DNA from: Schumannella soli
GTDB taxonomy: Bacteria; Actinomycetota; Actinomycetes; Actinomycetales; Microbacteriaceae
NCBI RefSeq assembly: GCF_006517435.1
Contig: NZ_VHQG01000005.1
Coordinates: 672-64,671 of the forward strand
Length of the DNA stretch: 64,000 nucleotides
Direction: 5' to 3'
Numbering within the stretch: position 1 is the first letter of the stretch; every line of letters starts with the position of its first letter. Positions 24,770-34,382 of the stretch are shown piece after piece. The position numbers and the translations under genes are program-made. The notes under the pieces were generated by a model. The model saw only the letters and a list, made by a program, of their open reading frames with translations, ran no database searches and was not told the DNA's origin.

Positions 24770-25431
24770 GCGCAGCCCCCGCCGAGGTCGGCAAGTCGGA
24801 GACCGCCTACCGCTGGCTGCACGAACGCATCTCCCGCCACGAGTACGGCCCGGGTTACCGGCTCGTGCTCGCGCCGATCGCCGATGAGCTCGGCATGAGC
24901 GTCGTGCCCGTGCGCGAGGCGATCCGCCGGCTCGAGGCCGAGGGCCTCGTGACCTTCGAGCGCAACGTCGGCGCGCGCGTCGCGGTCGTCGACGAGAGCG
25001 AGTACGTGCACACGATGCAGACGCTCGGGCTCGTCGAGGGCGCCGCGACCTCGCTCTCCGCGCCGAGCCTGACAAGCGCCGATCTCGATCGCGCGGCCGA
25101 GGTCAACGACCGCATGCGGCACCTGCTCGACCACTTCGACGCGCACAGCTTCACCGTGCTCAACCAGCAGTTCCACTCGGTGCTGTTCGAGCCCTGCCCG
25201 AACCCGCACATCCTCGACCTCGTGCATCGCGGCTGGTCGCGGCTGTCGGGCATCCGCGACTCGACCTTCGCCTTCGTGCCCGGTCGCGCGCAGCACTCCG
25301 TCGAGGAGCACGAGGTGATCCTCGACCTCATCCGGCAGGGGGCGGATGCGCTCGAGATCGAGCTCGCCGCGCGCAACCACCGCTGGAAGACCCTCGACGC
25401 CTACCTCGCGGCCCGCCAGGCCGCGCACTGA
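24766..25431 (+). CDS. GntR-family regulator of the hpa operon (FCD-like)
   Basis: Regulator of 221 aa. Residues 10-80 are a GntR winged helix with the recognition segment LGMSVVPVREAIRRLEAEGL. Residues 90-215 are helical and of FCD type, with histidines in FHSVLFE and EEHEVI that would bind a metal for effector recognition. The start ATG lies in an ATGA overlap with the fusion gene, so it is part of the operon. It likely binds the TTCGTAT inverted repeat at 23105-23128 and responds to an aromatic or ring-cleavage intermediate, an inference from position. Confidence 0.87.
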   Translation: MSAAPAEVGKSETAYRWLHERISRHEYGPGYRLVLAPIADELGMSVVPVREAIRRLEAEGLVTFERNVGARVAVVDESEYVHTMQTLGLVEGAATSLSAPSLTSADLDRAAEVNDRMRHLLDHFDAHSFTVLNQQFHSVLFEPCPNPHILDLVHRGWSRLSGIRDSTFAFVPGRAQHSVEEHEVILDLIRQGADALEIELAARNHRWKTLDAYLAARQAAH

Positions 25432-25519
25432 TCCCGCGGCGGACGCCCCGCTCGCCGCCTGCCGACCCCGACGCACTGACCTGTCGCACCGACCCGTCAC
25501 GCTCACTCTGGAGATGACC

Positions 25520-27046
25520 ATGACCGACACCGCCACGACCTTCGTGCACGTTCCCGCCGACCTGCCGACGCGCATCCAGCACTACATCGACGGAGCGTTC
25601 GTCGACAGCGTCGACGGCGACACCTTCGACGTGCTCGACCCGGTCTCGAACGAGACCTACCTGCAGGCCGCTGCCGGCAAGAAGGCCGATATCGATCTCG
25701 CGGTCGCCGCCGCGCGCCGCGCCTTCGCCGAGGGGCCGTGGCCGAAGATGCTGCCCCGCGAGCGCGCGAAGGTGCTGCACCGCATCGCCGACCTCGTCGA
25801 GTCGCGGGATGCTCGCCTCGCCGAGCTGGAGAGCTACGACTCAGGACTGCCGATCACCCAGGCGCTCGGCCAGGCCCGTCGCGCGGCCGAGAACTTCCGC
25901 TTCTTCGCCGACCTGATCGTCGCCCAGGCCGACGACACCTACAAGGTTCCCGGCCGCCAGATCAACTACGTCAACCGCAAGCCGATCGGCGTCGCCGGGC
26001 TCATCACGCCGTGGAACACGCCCTTCATGCTCGAGTCGTGGAAGCTCGCCCCGGCGCTCGCCACCGGCAACACCGTCGTGCTGAAGCCGGCCGAGTTCAC
26101 GCCGCTCTCGGCATCCCTCTGGGCCGGCATCTTCGAGGAGGCGGGCCTGCCGCAGGGCGTCTTCAACCTCGTCAACGGCCTCGGCGAGGATGCGGGCGAC
26201 GCCCTCGTCAAGCACCCCGACGTGCCGCTCATCTCGTTCACGGGCGAGTCGAGCACCGGGCAGCTGATCTTCGGCAACGCCGCCCCGTTCCTCAAGGGCC
26301 TCTCGATGGAGCTCGGCGGCAAGAGCCCCGCCGTCGTCTTCGCCGATGCCGACCTCGACGCGGCGATTGACGCGACCATCTTCGGCGTCTTCTCGCTCAA
26401 CGGCGAACGCTGCACGGCCGGATCGCGCATCCTCGTCGAGCGTCCCGTCTACGACGAGTTCGTCGAGCGCTACGCCGCGCAGGCGAAGCGCGTGAAGGTC
26501 GGCCACCCGCAGGACCCGACGACCGAGGTCGGCGCGCTCGTGCACCCCGAGCACTACGACAAGGTCGTCAGCTACATCGAGATCGGCAAGACCGAGGGCC
26601 GCCTCGTCGCCGGCGGCGGACGCCCGGCCGGCTTCGAGACCGGCAACTACGTCGAGCCGACCGTCTTCGCCGACGTCGCGCCCGACGCGCGCATCTTCCA
26701 GGAGGAGATCTTCGGCCCGGTCGTCGCGATCACCCCCTTCGACACCGAGGAGGAGGCGCTCGAGCTCGCGAACGGCGTCAAGTACGGCCTCGCCGCCTAC
26801 ATCTGGACCAATGACCTCAAGCGGGCGCACAACTTCTCGCAGGCCGTCGAGGCCGGCATGGTCTGGCTGAACTCGAACAACGTGCGCGACCTGCGCACCC
26901 CCTTCGGCGGCGTCAAGGCCTCCGGCCTCGGGCACGAGGGCGGCTACCGCTCGATCGACTTCTACACCGACCAGCAGGCCGTGCACATCACGCTCGGCGC
27001 GGTGCACAACCCCACCTTCGGCAAGCAGGGCGCCGCGGCGCACTGA
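25520..27046 (+). CDS. hpaE: 5-carboxymethyl-2-hydroxymuconate semialdehyde dehydrogenase
   Basis: NAD-dependent aldehyde dehydrogenase of 508 aa that oxidises the ring-cleavage product of homoprotocatechuate. Key motifs are ITPWNTPFMLESWKLAPALA (NAD site), SMELGGKSPAVVF (general-base Glu) and LNGERCTAGS (catalytic Cys), with the C-terminal FGGVKASGLGHEGG. ATG 25520 is chosen over the nearby ATG 25514 because GGAG is 6 bp upstream of it. It follows the regulator by 88 bp and precedes hpaD by 50 bp. The assignment to HpaE rather than a betaine-type dehydrogenase rests on motifs and the operon. Confidence 0.88.
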   Translation: MTDTATTFVHVPADLPTRIQHYIDGAFVDSVDGDTFDVLDPVSNETYLQAAAGKKADIDLAVAAARRAFAEGPWPKMLPRERAKVLHRIADLVESRDARLAELESYDSGLPITQALGQARRAAENFRFFADLIVAQADDTYKVPGRQINYVNRKPIGVAGLITPWNTPFMLESWKLAPALATGNTVVLKPAEFTPLSASLWAGIFEEAGLPQGVFNLVNGLGEDAGDALVKHPDVPLISFTGESSTGQLIFGNAAPFLKGLSMELGGKSPAVVFADADLDAAIDATIFGVFSLNGERCTAGSRILVERPVYDEFVERYAAQAKRVKVGHPQDPTTEVGALVHPEHYDKVVSYIEIGKTEGRLVAGGGRPAGFETGNYVEPTVFADVAPDARIFQEEIFGPVVAITPFDTEEEALELANGVKYGLAAYIWTNDLKRAHNFSQAVEAGMVWLNSNNVRDLRTPFGGVKASGLGHEGGYRSIDFYTDQQAVHITLGAVHNPTFGKQGAAAH

Positions 27047-27096
27047 GCGCGCATTCCGCCTCCCACCTCGAACCACCCCGACCCAAGGACTCACCG

Positions 27097-28320
27097 ATGA
27101 GCAACCACGCGGGCAAGACCCTCACCTCCTCCGGCTTCTACGTCAGCCAGGAGGCGCCCATCCACTCCGACAACCCGATCGCGATCCCCACCGCGCCGGC
27201 GCCCGACATCCTGCGCTGCGCGTACATGGAGCTCGTCGTCACCGACCTGGCCGCCTCGCGCGAGTTCTACGTCGACATCCTCGGCCTGCACGTCACCGAA
27301 GAAGACGACCAGGCGATCTACCTGCGCTCGACCGAGGAGTTCATCCACCACAACCTGGTGCTGCGCCTCGGCCCCGTCGCCGCGGTCGCCGCGTTCTCGT
27401 ACCGGGTGCGCAGCGCCGAGGATCTCGACCGCGCCGTCGCCTTCTACACCGAGCTGGGATGCCGGGTCGAGCGCCGCGAGGGCGGCTTCACGAAGGGCAT
27501 CGGCGACTCGGTGCGCGTGACCGACCCGCTCGGCTTCCCCTACGAGTTCTTCTACGGCACCGAGCACGTCGAGCGCCTGTCGTGGCGCTACGACCTGCAG
27601 ATCCCCGGCGAGCTCGTGCGCCTCGACCACTTCAACCAGATCACGCCGGATGTGCCGCGCGCGGTCGGCTTCATGCAGAGCCTCGGCTTCCGCGTGACGG
27701 AGGACATCCAAGACGGCGAGGGCGTCGTCTACGCGGCGTGGATGCGGCGCAAGCCCACCGTGCACGACACCGCCATGACCGGCGGCGACGGCCCGCGCAT
27801 GCACCACGTCTGCTTCGCGACGCACGAGAAGCACAACATCCTCGCCATCTGCGACAAGCTCGGCGCCCTGCGCCGCTCGGACGCGATCGAGCGCGGCCCC
27901 GGCCGACATGGCGTCTCGAACGCGTTCTACCTCTACCTGCGCGACCCCGACGGGCACCGCGTCGAGGTCTACACGCAGGACTACTACACGGGCGACCCCG
28001 ACAACCCGGTCGTCACCTGGGATGTGCACGACAACCAGCGCCGCGACTGGTGGGGCAACCCGGTCGTGCCGAGCTGGTACACCGACGGCTCGCTCGTGCT
28101 CGACCTCGACGGGAACCCGCAGCCGGTCATCGCCCGCTCGGACAGCTCGGAGATGGCGGTCACGATCGGCGCCGACGGCTTCTCGTACACGCGGGCCGGC
28201 GACGAGAAGGATGCGCTGCCGGCGTGGAAGCAGGGGGAGGGGGCGGCTGTGTCGGGCTCGGGCTCCGCTCCCGAAGCTCCGCCTGCGCCCCAGGAGTTCA
28301 AGCTCGGGAACCAGCTCTGA
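27097..28320 (+). CDS. hpaD: 3,4-dihydroxyphenylacetate 2,3-dioxygenase (extradiol, VOC type)
   Basis: Ring-cleaving dioxygenase of 407 aa, similar to the actinobacterial Fe- or Mn-dependent homoprotocatechuate dioxygenases (HPCD, MndD). Two vicinal-oxygen-chelate modules cover about residues 40-155 and 175-300. The metal triad is visible: His178 in RLDHFN, His237 in MHHVCFATH, Glu290 in HRVEVYTQDYY; spacing matches the known enzymes. The protein is about 40 residues longer than HPCD, with extra sequence at the start and a Gly/Ala/Ser-rich insert near residue 380. Whether the metal is Fe or Mn cannot be read. It forms the heart of the hpa operon. Confidence 0.94.
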   Translation: MSNHAGKTLTSSGFYVSQEAPIHSDNPIAIPTAPAPDILRCAYMELVVTDLAASREFYVDILGLHVTEEDDQAIYLRSTEEFIHHNLVLRLGPVAAVAAFSYRVRSAEDLDRAVAFYTELGCRVERREGGFTKGIGDSVRVTDPLGFPYEFFYGTEHVERLSWRYDLQIPGELVRLDHFNQITPDVPRAVGFMQSLGFRVTEDIQDGEGVVYAAWMRRKPTVHDTAMTGGDGPRMHHVCFATHEKHNILAICDKLGALRRSDAIERGPGRHGVSNAFYLYLRDPDGHRVEVYTQDYYTGDPDNPVVTWDVHDNQRRDWWGNPVVPSWYTDGSLVLDLDGNPQPVIARSDSSEMAVTIGADGFSYTRAGDEKDALPAWKQGEGAAVSGSGSAPEAPPAPQEFKLGNQL

Positions 28321-28321
28321 C

Positions 28322-29116
28322 ATGGCCGGCGCGCTGAACCCCGAGACGCTCGCGCAGATCGCCGACGAGCTGGCCGCCGCCGAGCGCGACCACACGCTCA
28401 TCCCGCGCATCACGGCCCGCTGGCCCGAGGCGACGATCGACGACGCCTACGCGATCCAGGGCGCCTGGCGCGACGGACGCCTCGCCGCCGGACGCCGCCT
28501 CGTCGGACGCAAGATCGGCCTCACCTCGAAGGCGATGCAGGCCGCGACCGGCATCACCGAGCCCGACTACGGCGTCATGTTCGACGACACGGTCTGGCAG
28601 AGCGGGTCCGTCATCCCCTTCGACGACTTCTCGAACGTGCGCATCGAGGTCGAGCTGGCCTTCGTGCTGAAGGCGCCGCTCGAAGGTCCCGATGTGACGC
28701 TGTTCGACGTGCTGCGCGCGACCGAGTACGTGACCCCGGCGCTCGAGGTGCTCAACTCGCACATCGAGCTCGAGGGGCGCACGATCGTCGACACGATCAG
28801 CGACAACGCGGCCTACGGCGGGCTCGTGCTCGGCGGAGCTCCGGTCGCTCCGGATGCGGTCGACCTGCGCTGGGTCTCGGCGCTGCTGTTCCGCAACGAG
28901 ACGATCGAGGAGACCGGCGTCGCCGCGGGCGTGCTCGGGCATCCGGCCTCGGGCGTAGCGTGGCTCGCGAACAAGCTGCACCAGCACGGAGCGCGCCTCG
29001 AGGCGGGCGAGATCATCCTGGCCGGATCGTTCACCCGGCCCGTGTGGATCTCGCGCGGCGACAGCGTGCTCGCCGACTACGGACCCCTGGGGACGATCTC
29101 ATGCCGCTTCCTGTGA
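28322..29116 (+). CDS. hpaH: 2-oxo-hept-4-ene-1,7-dioate hydratase
   Basis: Hydrates the decarboxylated ring-cleavage product before aldol cleavage. The 264 aa protein belongs to the HpaH/MhpD hydratase branch of the FAH superfamily: GRKIGLTSKAMQAATGITEP, DYGVMFDD, and the metal ligands in RIEVELAFVL and TPALEVLNSHIEL. It starts one base after the hpaD stop and overlaps hpaI by 16 bp, so it is tightly coupled to both. Confidence 0.93.
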   Translation: MAGALNPETLAQIADELAAAERDHTLIPRITARWPEATIDDAYAIQGAWRDGRLAAGRRLVGRKIGLTSKAMQAATGITEPDYGVMFDDTVWQSGSVIPFDDFSNVRIEVELAFVLKAPLEGPDVTLFDVLRATEYVTPALEVLNSHIELEGRTIVDTISDNAAYGGLVLGGAPVAPDAVDLRWVSALLFRNETIEETGVAAGVLGHPASGVAWLANKLHQHGARLEAGEIILAGSFTRPVWISRGDSVLADYGPLGTISCRFL

Positions 29117-29949
29117 CCTCGCTTCCCGCGACCTTCCGCGAGCGGCTGGCGTCGGCCGCGGGCTCGGGCTCGGACTCTGCTGGCAACTCGACCGGTCGCG
29201 CGCTCGCCGGCATCTGGGTGTGCTCGGGCAGCCCGCTCGTGGCGGAGATCTGCGCCGGATCCGGTCTCGACTGGACGCTCATCGACATGGAGCATTCGCC
29301 CAACGGGCTCGAGTCGGTCGTGGCGCAGCTGCACGCGGTCAGCGCCTACCCGATCACCCCGGTCGTGCGTGTGCCGTCGCTGGATGCTGTCGTGATCAAG
29401 CAGGTGCTCGACCTCGGCGCGCAGAACGTGCTCGTGCCGATGGTGTCGTCGGCGGCCGAGGCCGCGCAGGCCGTCGCGGCCGTGCGCTACCCGCCGCGCG
29501 GCATCCGCGGCGTCGGCAGCGCGCTCGCCCGCTCGGCCCGCTGGAACCGCGTCGACGACTACCTGCAGAACGGCGACGAGCACGTGTCGCTGTTCGTGCA
29601 GATCGAGACCGCGGCGGGTGTGGAGGCGGCGGCCGAGATCGCCGCGGTCGACGGCGTGGACGGCGTCTTCGTCGGACCCAGCGATCTCGCCGCGTCGCTC
29701 GGCGTGCTCGGCCAGCAGACGCATCCGGATGTCGTCGCCGCCGTGACGCGCACCTTCGACGCCGTGCGCGCGGCCGGCAAGCCGGTCGGCGTGAACGCCT
29801 TCGTGCCCGAGCAGGCGCAGGACTACATGGATGCGGGCGCCAGCTTCGTGCTCGTCGGCGCCGACACGGCGCTGCTCGCCCGCGCCTCCGAGGCGCTCGC
29901 CGCGCGCTGGGCGCCCGCCGGCGGCGACGCCTCCCGCGCCTCGTACTGA
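29101..29949 (+). CDS. hpaI: 4-hydroxy-2-oxoheptanedioate aldolase
   Basis: Class II metal-dependent aldolase of 282 aa that cleaves the hydratase product to pyruvate and succinic semialdehyde, the last step of the pathway. Motifs: DWTLIDMEHSPNG (catalytic His), PVVRVPSLD, VPMVSSAAEA, QIETAAGVEAA (metal Glu) and GPSDLAASLGVLGQ (metal Asp). It has an N-terminal extension of about 25 Ser/Gly-rich residues. It overlaps hpaH by 16 bp and ends the operon; no terminator hairpin stands out in the following 100 bp. Confidence 0.94.
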   Translation: MPLPVTSLPATFRERLASAAGSGSDSAGNSTGRALAGIWVCSGSPLVAEICAGSGLDWTLIDMEHSPNGLESVVAQLHAVSAYPITPVVRVPSLDAVVIKQVLDLGAQNVLVPMVSSAAEAAQAVAAVRYPPRGIRGVGSALARSARWNRVDDYLQNGDEHVSLFVQIETAAGVEAAAEIAAVDGVDGVFVGPSDLAASLGVLGQQTHPDVVAAVTRTFDAVRAAGKPVGVNAFVPEQAQDYMDAGASFVLVGADTALLARASEALAARWAPAGGDASRASY

Positions 29950-30027
29950 CCGCCCGGACGGGTCGCCGCCTCGGTCACGTTCTCACGCGCTCTGCGGACA
30001 CATCGGCTGCTCGGCGGCGGTCCGGGG

Positions 30028-30079
30028 TTGGCATCGCGCGCGCGATGAGCTAGTCTCGCCCAGATGACAGCGCTGTCAT
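30028..30079 (+). promoter_or_regulatory. Promoter with downstream LacI-type operator
   Basis: TTGGCA (30028-30033) and TAGTCT (30051-30056) are 17 bp apart, a plausible sigma-70-type promoter. Eight bases further lies the perfect 16-bp palindrome ATGACAGCGCTGTCAT (30064-30079), with the central CG typical of LacI-family operators. It would control the gene at 30131. No LacI gene is in the window. Confidence 0.65.
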
Positions 30080-30130
30080 AGTGGCCCGTCCCGCAGCGCT
30101 CAGCCCGCCCGCTCTGGAAGAGGACCTGCC

Positions 30131-33100
30131 GTGCGCCCTCACGACTCGATGACCGCGACGATCTCGTCTCCGGCTCGCTCACGACGCCTCAGCCGCCTTC
30201 TGGCGGGCGTCCTCGCCATCGGCCTCGCCGGCTCGCTCCTCGGGCTCAGCGCCGCCCCGAGCGCCGAGGCTGCGCCGACAGGTGCCCGCTACGGCGCCCC
30301 GGACGACATCGCCGCCGACTACTACGGCGCGCTTCTGCGCCACACGCGCTGGACCGAGACCGTCTGGGATTCGACGGCGGGCGTCTATCAGCTCAAGGAC
30401 TTCAACTTCGCCGTCGTGCTCGGCAACGCGGTGCTGCTCACGCACGGCGACTACGACGCGACCGTGACCGGCGTACCGAAGGAGACACTGCGCAGCAAGA
30501 CGCTGGCGACGATCAAGCACTACGCCGCCGTGAACCGCTTCGTCGACGCCAAGGGCACCTGGGGCAAGCAGCTCTTCTGGGACTCGACCTTCCAGTCGTA
30601 TTTCCTCGATGCCGGGCGCCTGCTCTGGGACCAGCTCGACGCGACCACACAGCAGAACCTCCGCACCATCGCGGTCGGTCAGTCGCGGTACACCGCTGAC
30701 CTCGAGTACGGCGACGACCCGCGCTCCGGCAGCTGGACGACCGACTGGCCGACGGGCAAGTACCTCGGCGACACGGCACAGGAGGAGACCGGCGTCTACA
30801 CGCAGGCGCTGGCGCCCGGACTCGCCTGGGCGCCCGACGACGCGGATGCCGGCCGATGGGCCGAGCAGCTCGCGACCTACGGCCGCAACGCCGCCGGCCA
30901 GCCCACCGCCGACCGCAACAACCCCGCGATCGTGGCCGGGGCGCCCATCTCGAGCAACACGATGCACACCATCCACGACACCTACCTGGTCGAGAACCAC
31001 GGGTCGTTCGGCCCGCACTACCAGTCCGACATCTGGCGCTCCGGCGGTCGCAACGCGATCCAGTTCCTGCTCAACGACCAGCCGCTGCCCGAGATCCTCA
31101 CCCGCCAGCCGAACTCGGCCGAGCTGTGGGAGTCGATCAAGATGATGATGTCGAACCAGGGCGAGCCCTTCATGCCGATGGTTCCCGACCGCGAGTACCT
31201 CTACGGGCGCGACGTGCTGCCGCTGGCGTTCCTTGGTCAGGTGCAGCGCGACCCCGACGCCGTGCGCGCCGAAGCCAACCTCGCCGCCGCGCTCGAGGAC
31301 TACCAGGCCTACGCGCCGGTCGACCGGCTGGCGAAGTTCTCGGGCGAGCCCAAGTACGAGCCCGAGGCGCGCGCCGAGATCGCCATCTCCTATCTGCTGC
31401 ACGTGCACGCGGCGCAGTCGAAGGAGGGTGTCGTCGTGCCGACGCCCCAGGCCGACTTCTTCGCCCGGCTGACCGGGGTGCGCGATTTCGGCTCCGTCCC
31501 CGGGCTCACCGTCCAGCAGACCGCGGGTGCCTGGGCCGCGGCATCCAGCCATGCCGGCTTCGTCAAGTTCCCCTGGGTTCCCGGTCATGACTCCTGGCTG
31601 TTCGACGTCTCGGGAGCGACTCCGTTCCTCTCCCCGTCGACCTCGGCCGCGGTCGCAGCCCGGTCGACGCAGGTCTACACAGCGCCCCGCGACGGATTCG
31701 AGGGCACCGCATCGGTGTACGGATTCGCCGACCATCGGGCCGGCCAGGTGACGCTGCCGACCGGCTCCGCCATCTACGCCACCAGCGGCGGGGGAACCGA
31801 CGATGCCAGCCTGACCGTGCGCAACCTGAAGATGGGCGGCTACTCCGGCCTCGATGGAACGCGCGACTACACGACGGCGGAGGGCGCCTCGACCGCGTCG
31901 CTGCCGGTCAAGCGACCCGCCGATGCGCTCGACGCGAAGGCGGCTCGGGTCGACGACCTCGACATCGCGCCGGTCTCGGCTCGTTACGTCCGGATGCTCG
32001 GACAGCAGGGCAACCCCACCTACGGCTACTCGATGTACTCGTTCCACGTCTATGGCGACGATCCGGCGTCGAACGTCGACCTCGCCGCCGGCGCGGCTGC
32101 CCGTGCCTCGAGCGAAGACGCCGCCAACCGTCGCACCGCCTCGACCGTGACGGACAAGGACGCCAACAGCCGCTGGGCGGTCTCGACCGCGGACCGGACC
32201 CGCTCCGACTCATGGATCCAGGTCGACCTCGGTTCATCGCAGCGGATCGGTGCGGTGCGCCTCGCCTGGGAGGCGAGTGCCGGATCGCGCTATCTCATCC
32301 AGACGTCTGACGACGCACAGTCCTGGACGACCCGCACCGCCTACGGCAAGTCGGCCGCCGACGCCAACGTGGCGCGGCTCGACACGGTCGACCTGACCCC
32401 GCCCGGTTTCGCCGCCCCGGCGCCGGTGACGACCCGATATGTGCGGATGCAGGGCGTCACCGGTGACAGCAGCTACGGCTATTCGCTCTACCACCTTCGC
32501 GCCTTCACCCCACAGGGCGTGGATGTCGCGGCCAAGCGCACGGCGACCGCGTCGAGCGCCGACCCCACCAAGCCCGCATCGGCAGTGACCGACGGCAGCC
32601 CGAGCACGCGCTGGGCGGTCGCGAGCTCGGAGCGTTCGCGTTCCGACTCGTGGGTGCAGGTCGATCTCGGCGCGCAGCTGGACATCGCTCAGGTGCAGCT
32701 CGGCTGGGAGTCGGCGGCGGGACGGGAGTACCGCATCCAGACCTCGCTCGACGGGGTGACGTGGCAGGATGCCGCCGACTTCCGCTACACCGGCGACCAG
32801 GTGCTGAGCAGCGCCGGCGGCTGGATCGACGTCGACGGCAAGGCCGGCTTCGTCGTGCGAGGATCGGACGCTCCGATCACCGTCTCGACTGAGAATCCGG
32901 AGCAGAACGTGCTGCGCCTCGCTGACCGCGCCGGCGGCCCGACCGCCCCCTTGCTGGTCGAGATGATCCCGGGCGACGCGGCCGCGACCCGCGCCAGAGC
33001 GGCCGCCGCGGCGCCGACGAGCGATACGGCCGGTGTGATCGCGAGCGCGCTCGACGGCTACCTCTCGGTGTTCAACCTCACGGGGTCGGACGCGCGGGCG

Positions 33101-34300
33101 GTCATCACGGTTCCGCACGGCGCCGGCGCGATCCCGTTGTTCGCCGGCACCCAGACGGTCGGGGCGGCCAGCAGCGCCGTCGAGGTCTCGGTTCCGGCCG
33201 GATCTGCCGTCGTGCTCTCGCCGCGGGCGACGATCGAGACGACCGCCGCGCGGGCTCGGGCGCTCGCCGCCGGTGCGAATGCGGTGACCGCATCGGTCTC
33301 GGACGCGCGCAGCGTGCGAGTGCAGTCCGCCGCGCCCGTCGAGGTCGTCGTGACGAACCTCGAGACCGGCTCGAGCCGTGCGGTGTCGCTGACCAGCGAA
33401 CCGCAGGACCTCGCCTTCGAGAACGCGACGGCGTTCCCGGTTCCCGACCTCGCCCTCAGCACCCTCACCTTCCCGGCTTCGGTGCTTCCGGTGGGGATGA
33501 CCTCGCCGGCGCTGGCGGTCGACGGTGATGCCTCGACGGCGTGGCGCCCCGGCCCCGACGGTCGCATGGTGACCGATCTGGGCGCGATGCGTCAGTTCGG
33601 CGCGGTCGTCACGGACTGGGGCGGCGATGAGGCTCCGGCGGCGACGATCTCGGTCAGCGACGACGGACTCACCTTCCGCGATATCGGCACGGTGCCGGCC
33701 GGTCGACGATCGGGCACGGTCGACGGTCTCGCGACCGCGCGCTACGTCGCGCTGTCGACGTCGTGGAGCGAGGGTGACGCCGACCTGACCGCACTGCGGG
33801 TGCTCATCCCGCAGGCGCCGGCATGGACGTCGACGGCGCTGCCCTCGGCGAAGGTCGGCGACGCCTTCGTCGGCCAGCTGGGCGCGGTCGGCACGCCGTC
33901 GCCCACCTTCCGACTCGTGGCGGGCGCGCTGCCAGACGGCCTGCGACTCGACGAGAGCACCGGTCGGATCAGCGGGACGCCGACCGCCGCGGGCGACTTC
34001 GTTGTGACGATCGGCGCGCAGAACGGGGTGGGCGACGAGACGCAGCGCGACGTCGCGATCACGGTGGCCGCCGCGGACGTCGATCCCGGCCAGCCGGGCG
34101 GCGGCCAGCCGGGTCAGGGTGCCGGATCGGGCGGCACCGGCGATTCGGGAGGATCTGGCGGCGTCGGCGACGACTCGGGCGGCGGCTCCCTCGCGAACTC
34201 GGGTGTGAATGCGGCGCTGCCGGGTCTGATCGGTCTCGCTCTCGTGATCGTCGGCATCGGGCTGGCGTCGTGGCGACGAGCCCGGGTGCGGCGCGGGTGA
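30131..34300 (+). CDS. Large wall-anchored discoidin-domain protein, probable glycan-active enzyme
   Basis: Exported protein of 1389 aa. The signal peptide runs to about residue 48 (ends AEAAPTG). Residues 50-450 look like an alpha/alpha-toroid catalytic domain, with the conserved-looking stretch MHTIHDTYLVENHGSFGPHY resembling polysaccharide lyases, though I cannot name the family. Two F5/8 type C (discoidin) domains follow (about 610-780 and 790-900, each with SRWAV and DSW(I/V)QVDLG), a third degenerate one near 1120-1225, and an Ig-like putative domain (about 1235-1315, ALPDGLRLDESTGRISGTP). A Gly/Ser-rich linker, LANSG, a hydrophobic helix and RRARVRR form a sorting tail. The GTG start has GAAGAGGA upstream; ATG 30149 is an alternative. 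Confidence 0.82.
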   Translation: MRPHDSMTATISSPARSRRLSRLLAGVLAIGLAGSLLGLSAAPSAEAAPTGARYGAPDDIAADYYGALLRHTRWTETVWDSTAGVYQLKDFNFAVVLGNAVLLTHGDYDATVTGVPKETLRSKTLATIKHYAAVNRFVDAKGTWGKQLFWDSTFQSYFLDAGRLLWDQLDATTQQNLRTIAVGQSRYTADLEYGDDPRSGSWTTDWPTGKYLGDTAQEETGVYTQALAPGLAWAPDDADAGRWAEQLATYGRNAAGQPTADRNNPAIVAGAPISSNTMHTIHDTYLVENHGSFGPHYQSDIWRSGGRNAIQFLLNDQPLPEILTRQPNSAELWESIKMMMSNQGEPFMPMVPDREYLYGRDVLPLAFLGQVQRDPDAVRAEANLAAALEDYQAYAPVDRLAKFSGEPKYEPEARAEIAISYLLHVHAAQSKEGVVVPTPQADFFARLTGVRDFGSVPGLTVQQTAGAWAAASSHAGFVKFPWVPGHDSWLFDVSGATPFLSPSTSAAVAARSTQVYTAPRDGFEGTASVYGFADHRAGQVTLPTGSAIYATSGGGTDDASLTVRNLKMGGYSGLDGTRDYTTAEGASTASLPVKRPADALDAKAARVDDLDIAPVSARYVRMLGQQGNPTYGYSMYSFHVYGDDPASNVDLAAGAAARASSEDAANRRTASTVTDKDANSRWAVSTADRTRSDSWIQVDLGSSQRIGAVRLAWEASAGSRYLIQTSDDAQSWTTRTAYGKSAADANVARLDTVDLTPPGFAAPAPVTTRYVRMQGVTGDSSYGYSLYHLRAFTPQGVDVAAKRTATASSADPTKPASAVTDGSPSTRWAVASSERSRSDSWVQVDLGAQLDIAQVQLGWESAAGREYRIQTSLDGVTWQDAADFRYTGDQVLSSAGGWIDVDGKAGFVVRGSDAPITVSTENPEQNVLRLADRAGGPTAPLLVEMIPGDAAATRARAAAAAPTSDTAGVIASALDGYLSVFNLTGSDARAVITVPHGAGAIPLFAGTQTVGAASSAVEVSVPAGSAVVLSPRATIETTAARARALAAGANAVTASVSDARSVRVQSAAPVEVVVTNLETGSSRAVSLTSEPQDLAFENATAFPVPDLALSTLTFPASVLPVGMTSPALAVDGDASTAWRPGPDGRMVTDLGAMRQFGAVVTDWGGDEAPAATISVSDDGLTFRDIGTVPAGRRSGTVDGLATARYVALSTSWSEGDADLTALRVLIPQAPAWTSTALPSAKVGDAFVGQLGAVGTPSPTFRLVAGALPDGLRLDESTGRISGTPTAAGDFVVTIGAQNGVGDETQRDVAITVAAADVDPGQPGGGQPGQGAGSGGTGDSGGSGGVGDDSGGGSLANSGVNAALPGLIGLALVIVGIGLASWRRARVRRG

Positions 34301-34382
34301 TCGGCCGGGCGGGAGGGGGTGCCCTTCCCGCCCGGGCCCGGCGCGTGCGACGCTCGTCGCATCCCCCGACGAAGGAGTCGCG

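Noticed and set aside
22844-25075. 743-aa minus-strand open frame across the hpa promoter region
   Set aside because: It crosses the structured gap and runs antisense to the FAH-RraA fusion; no family features.
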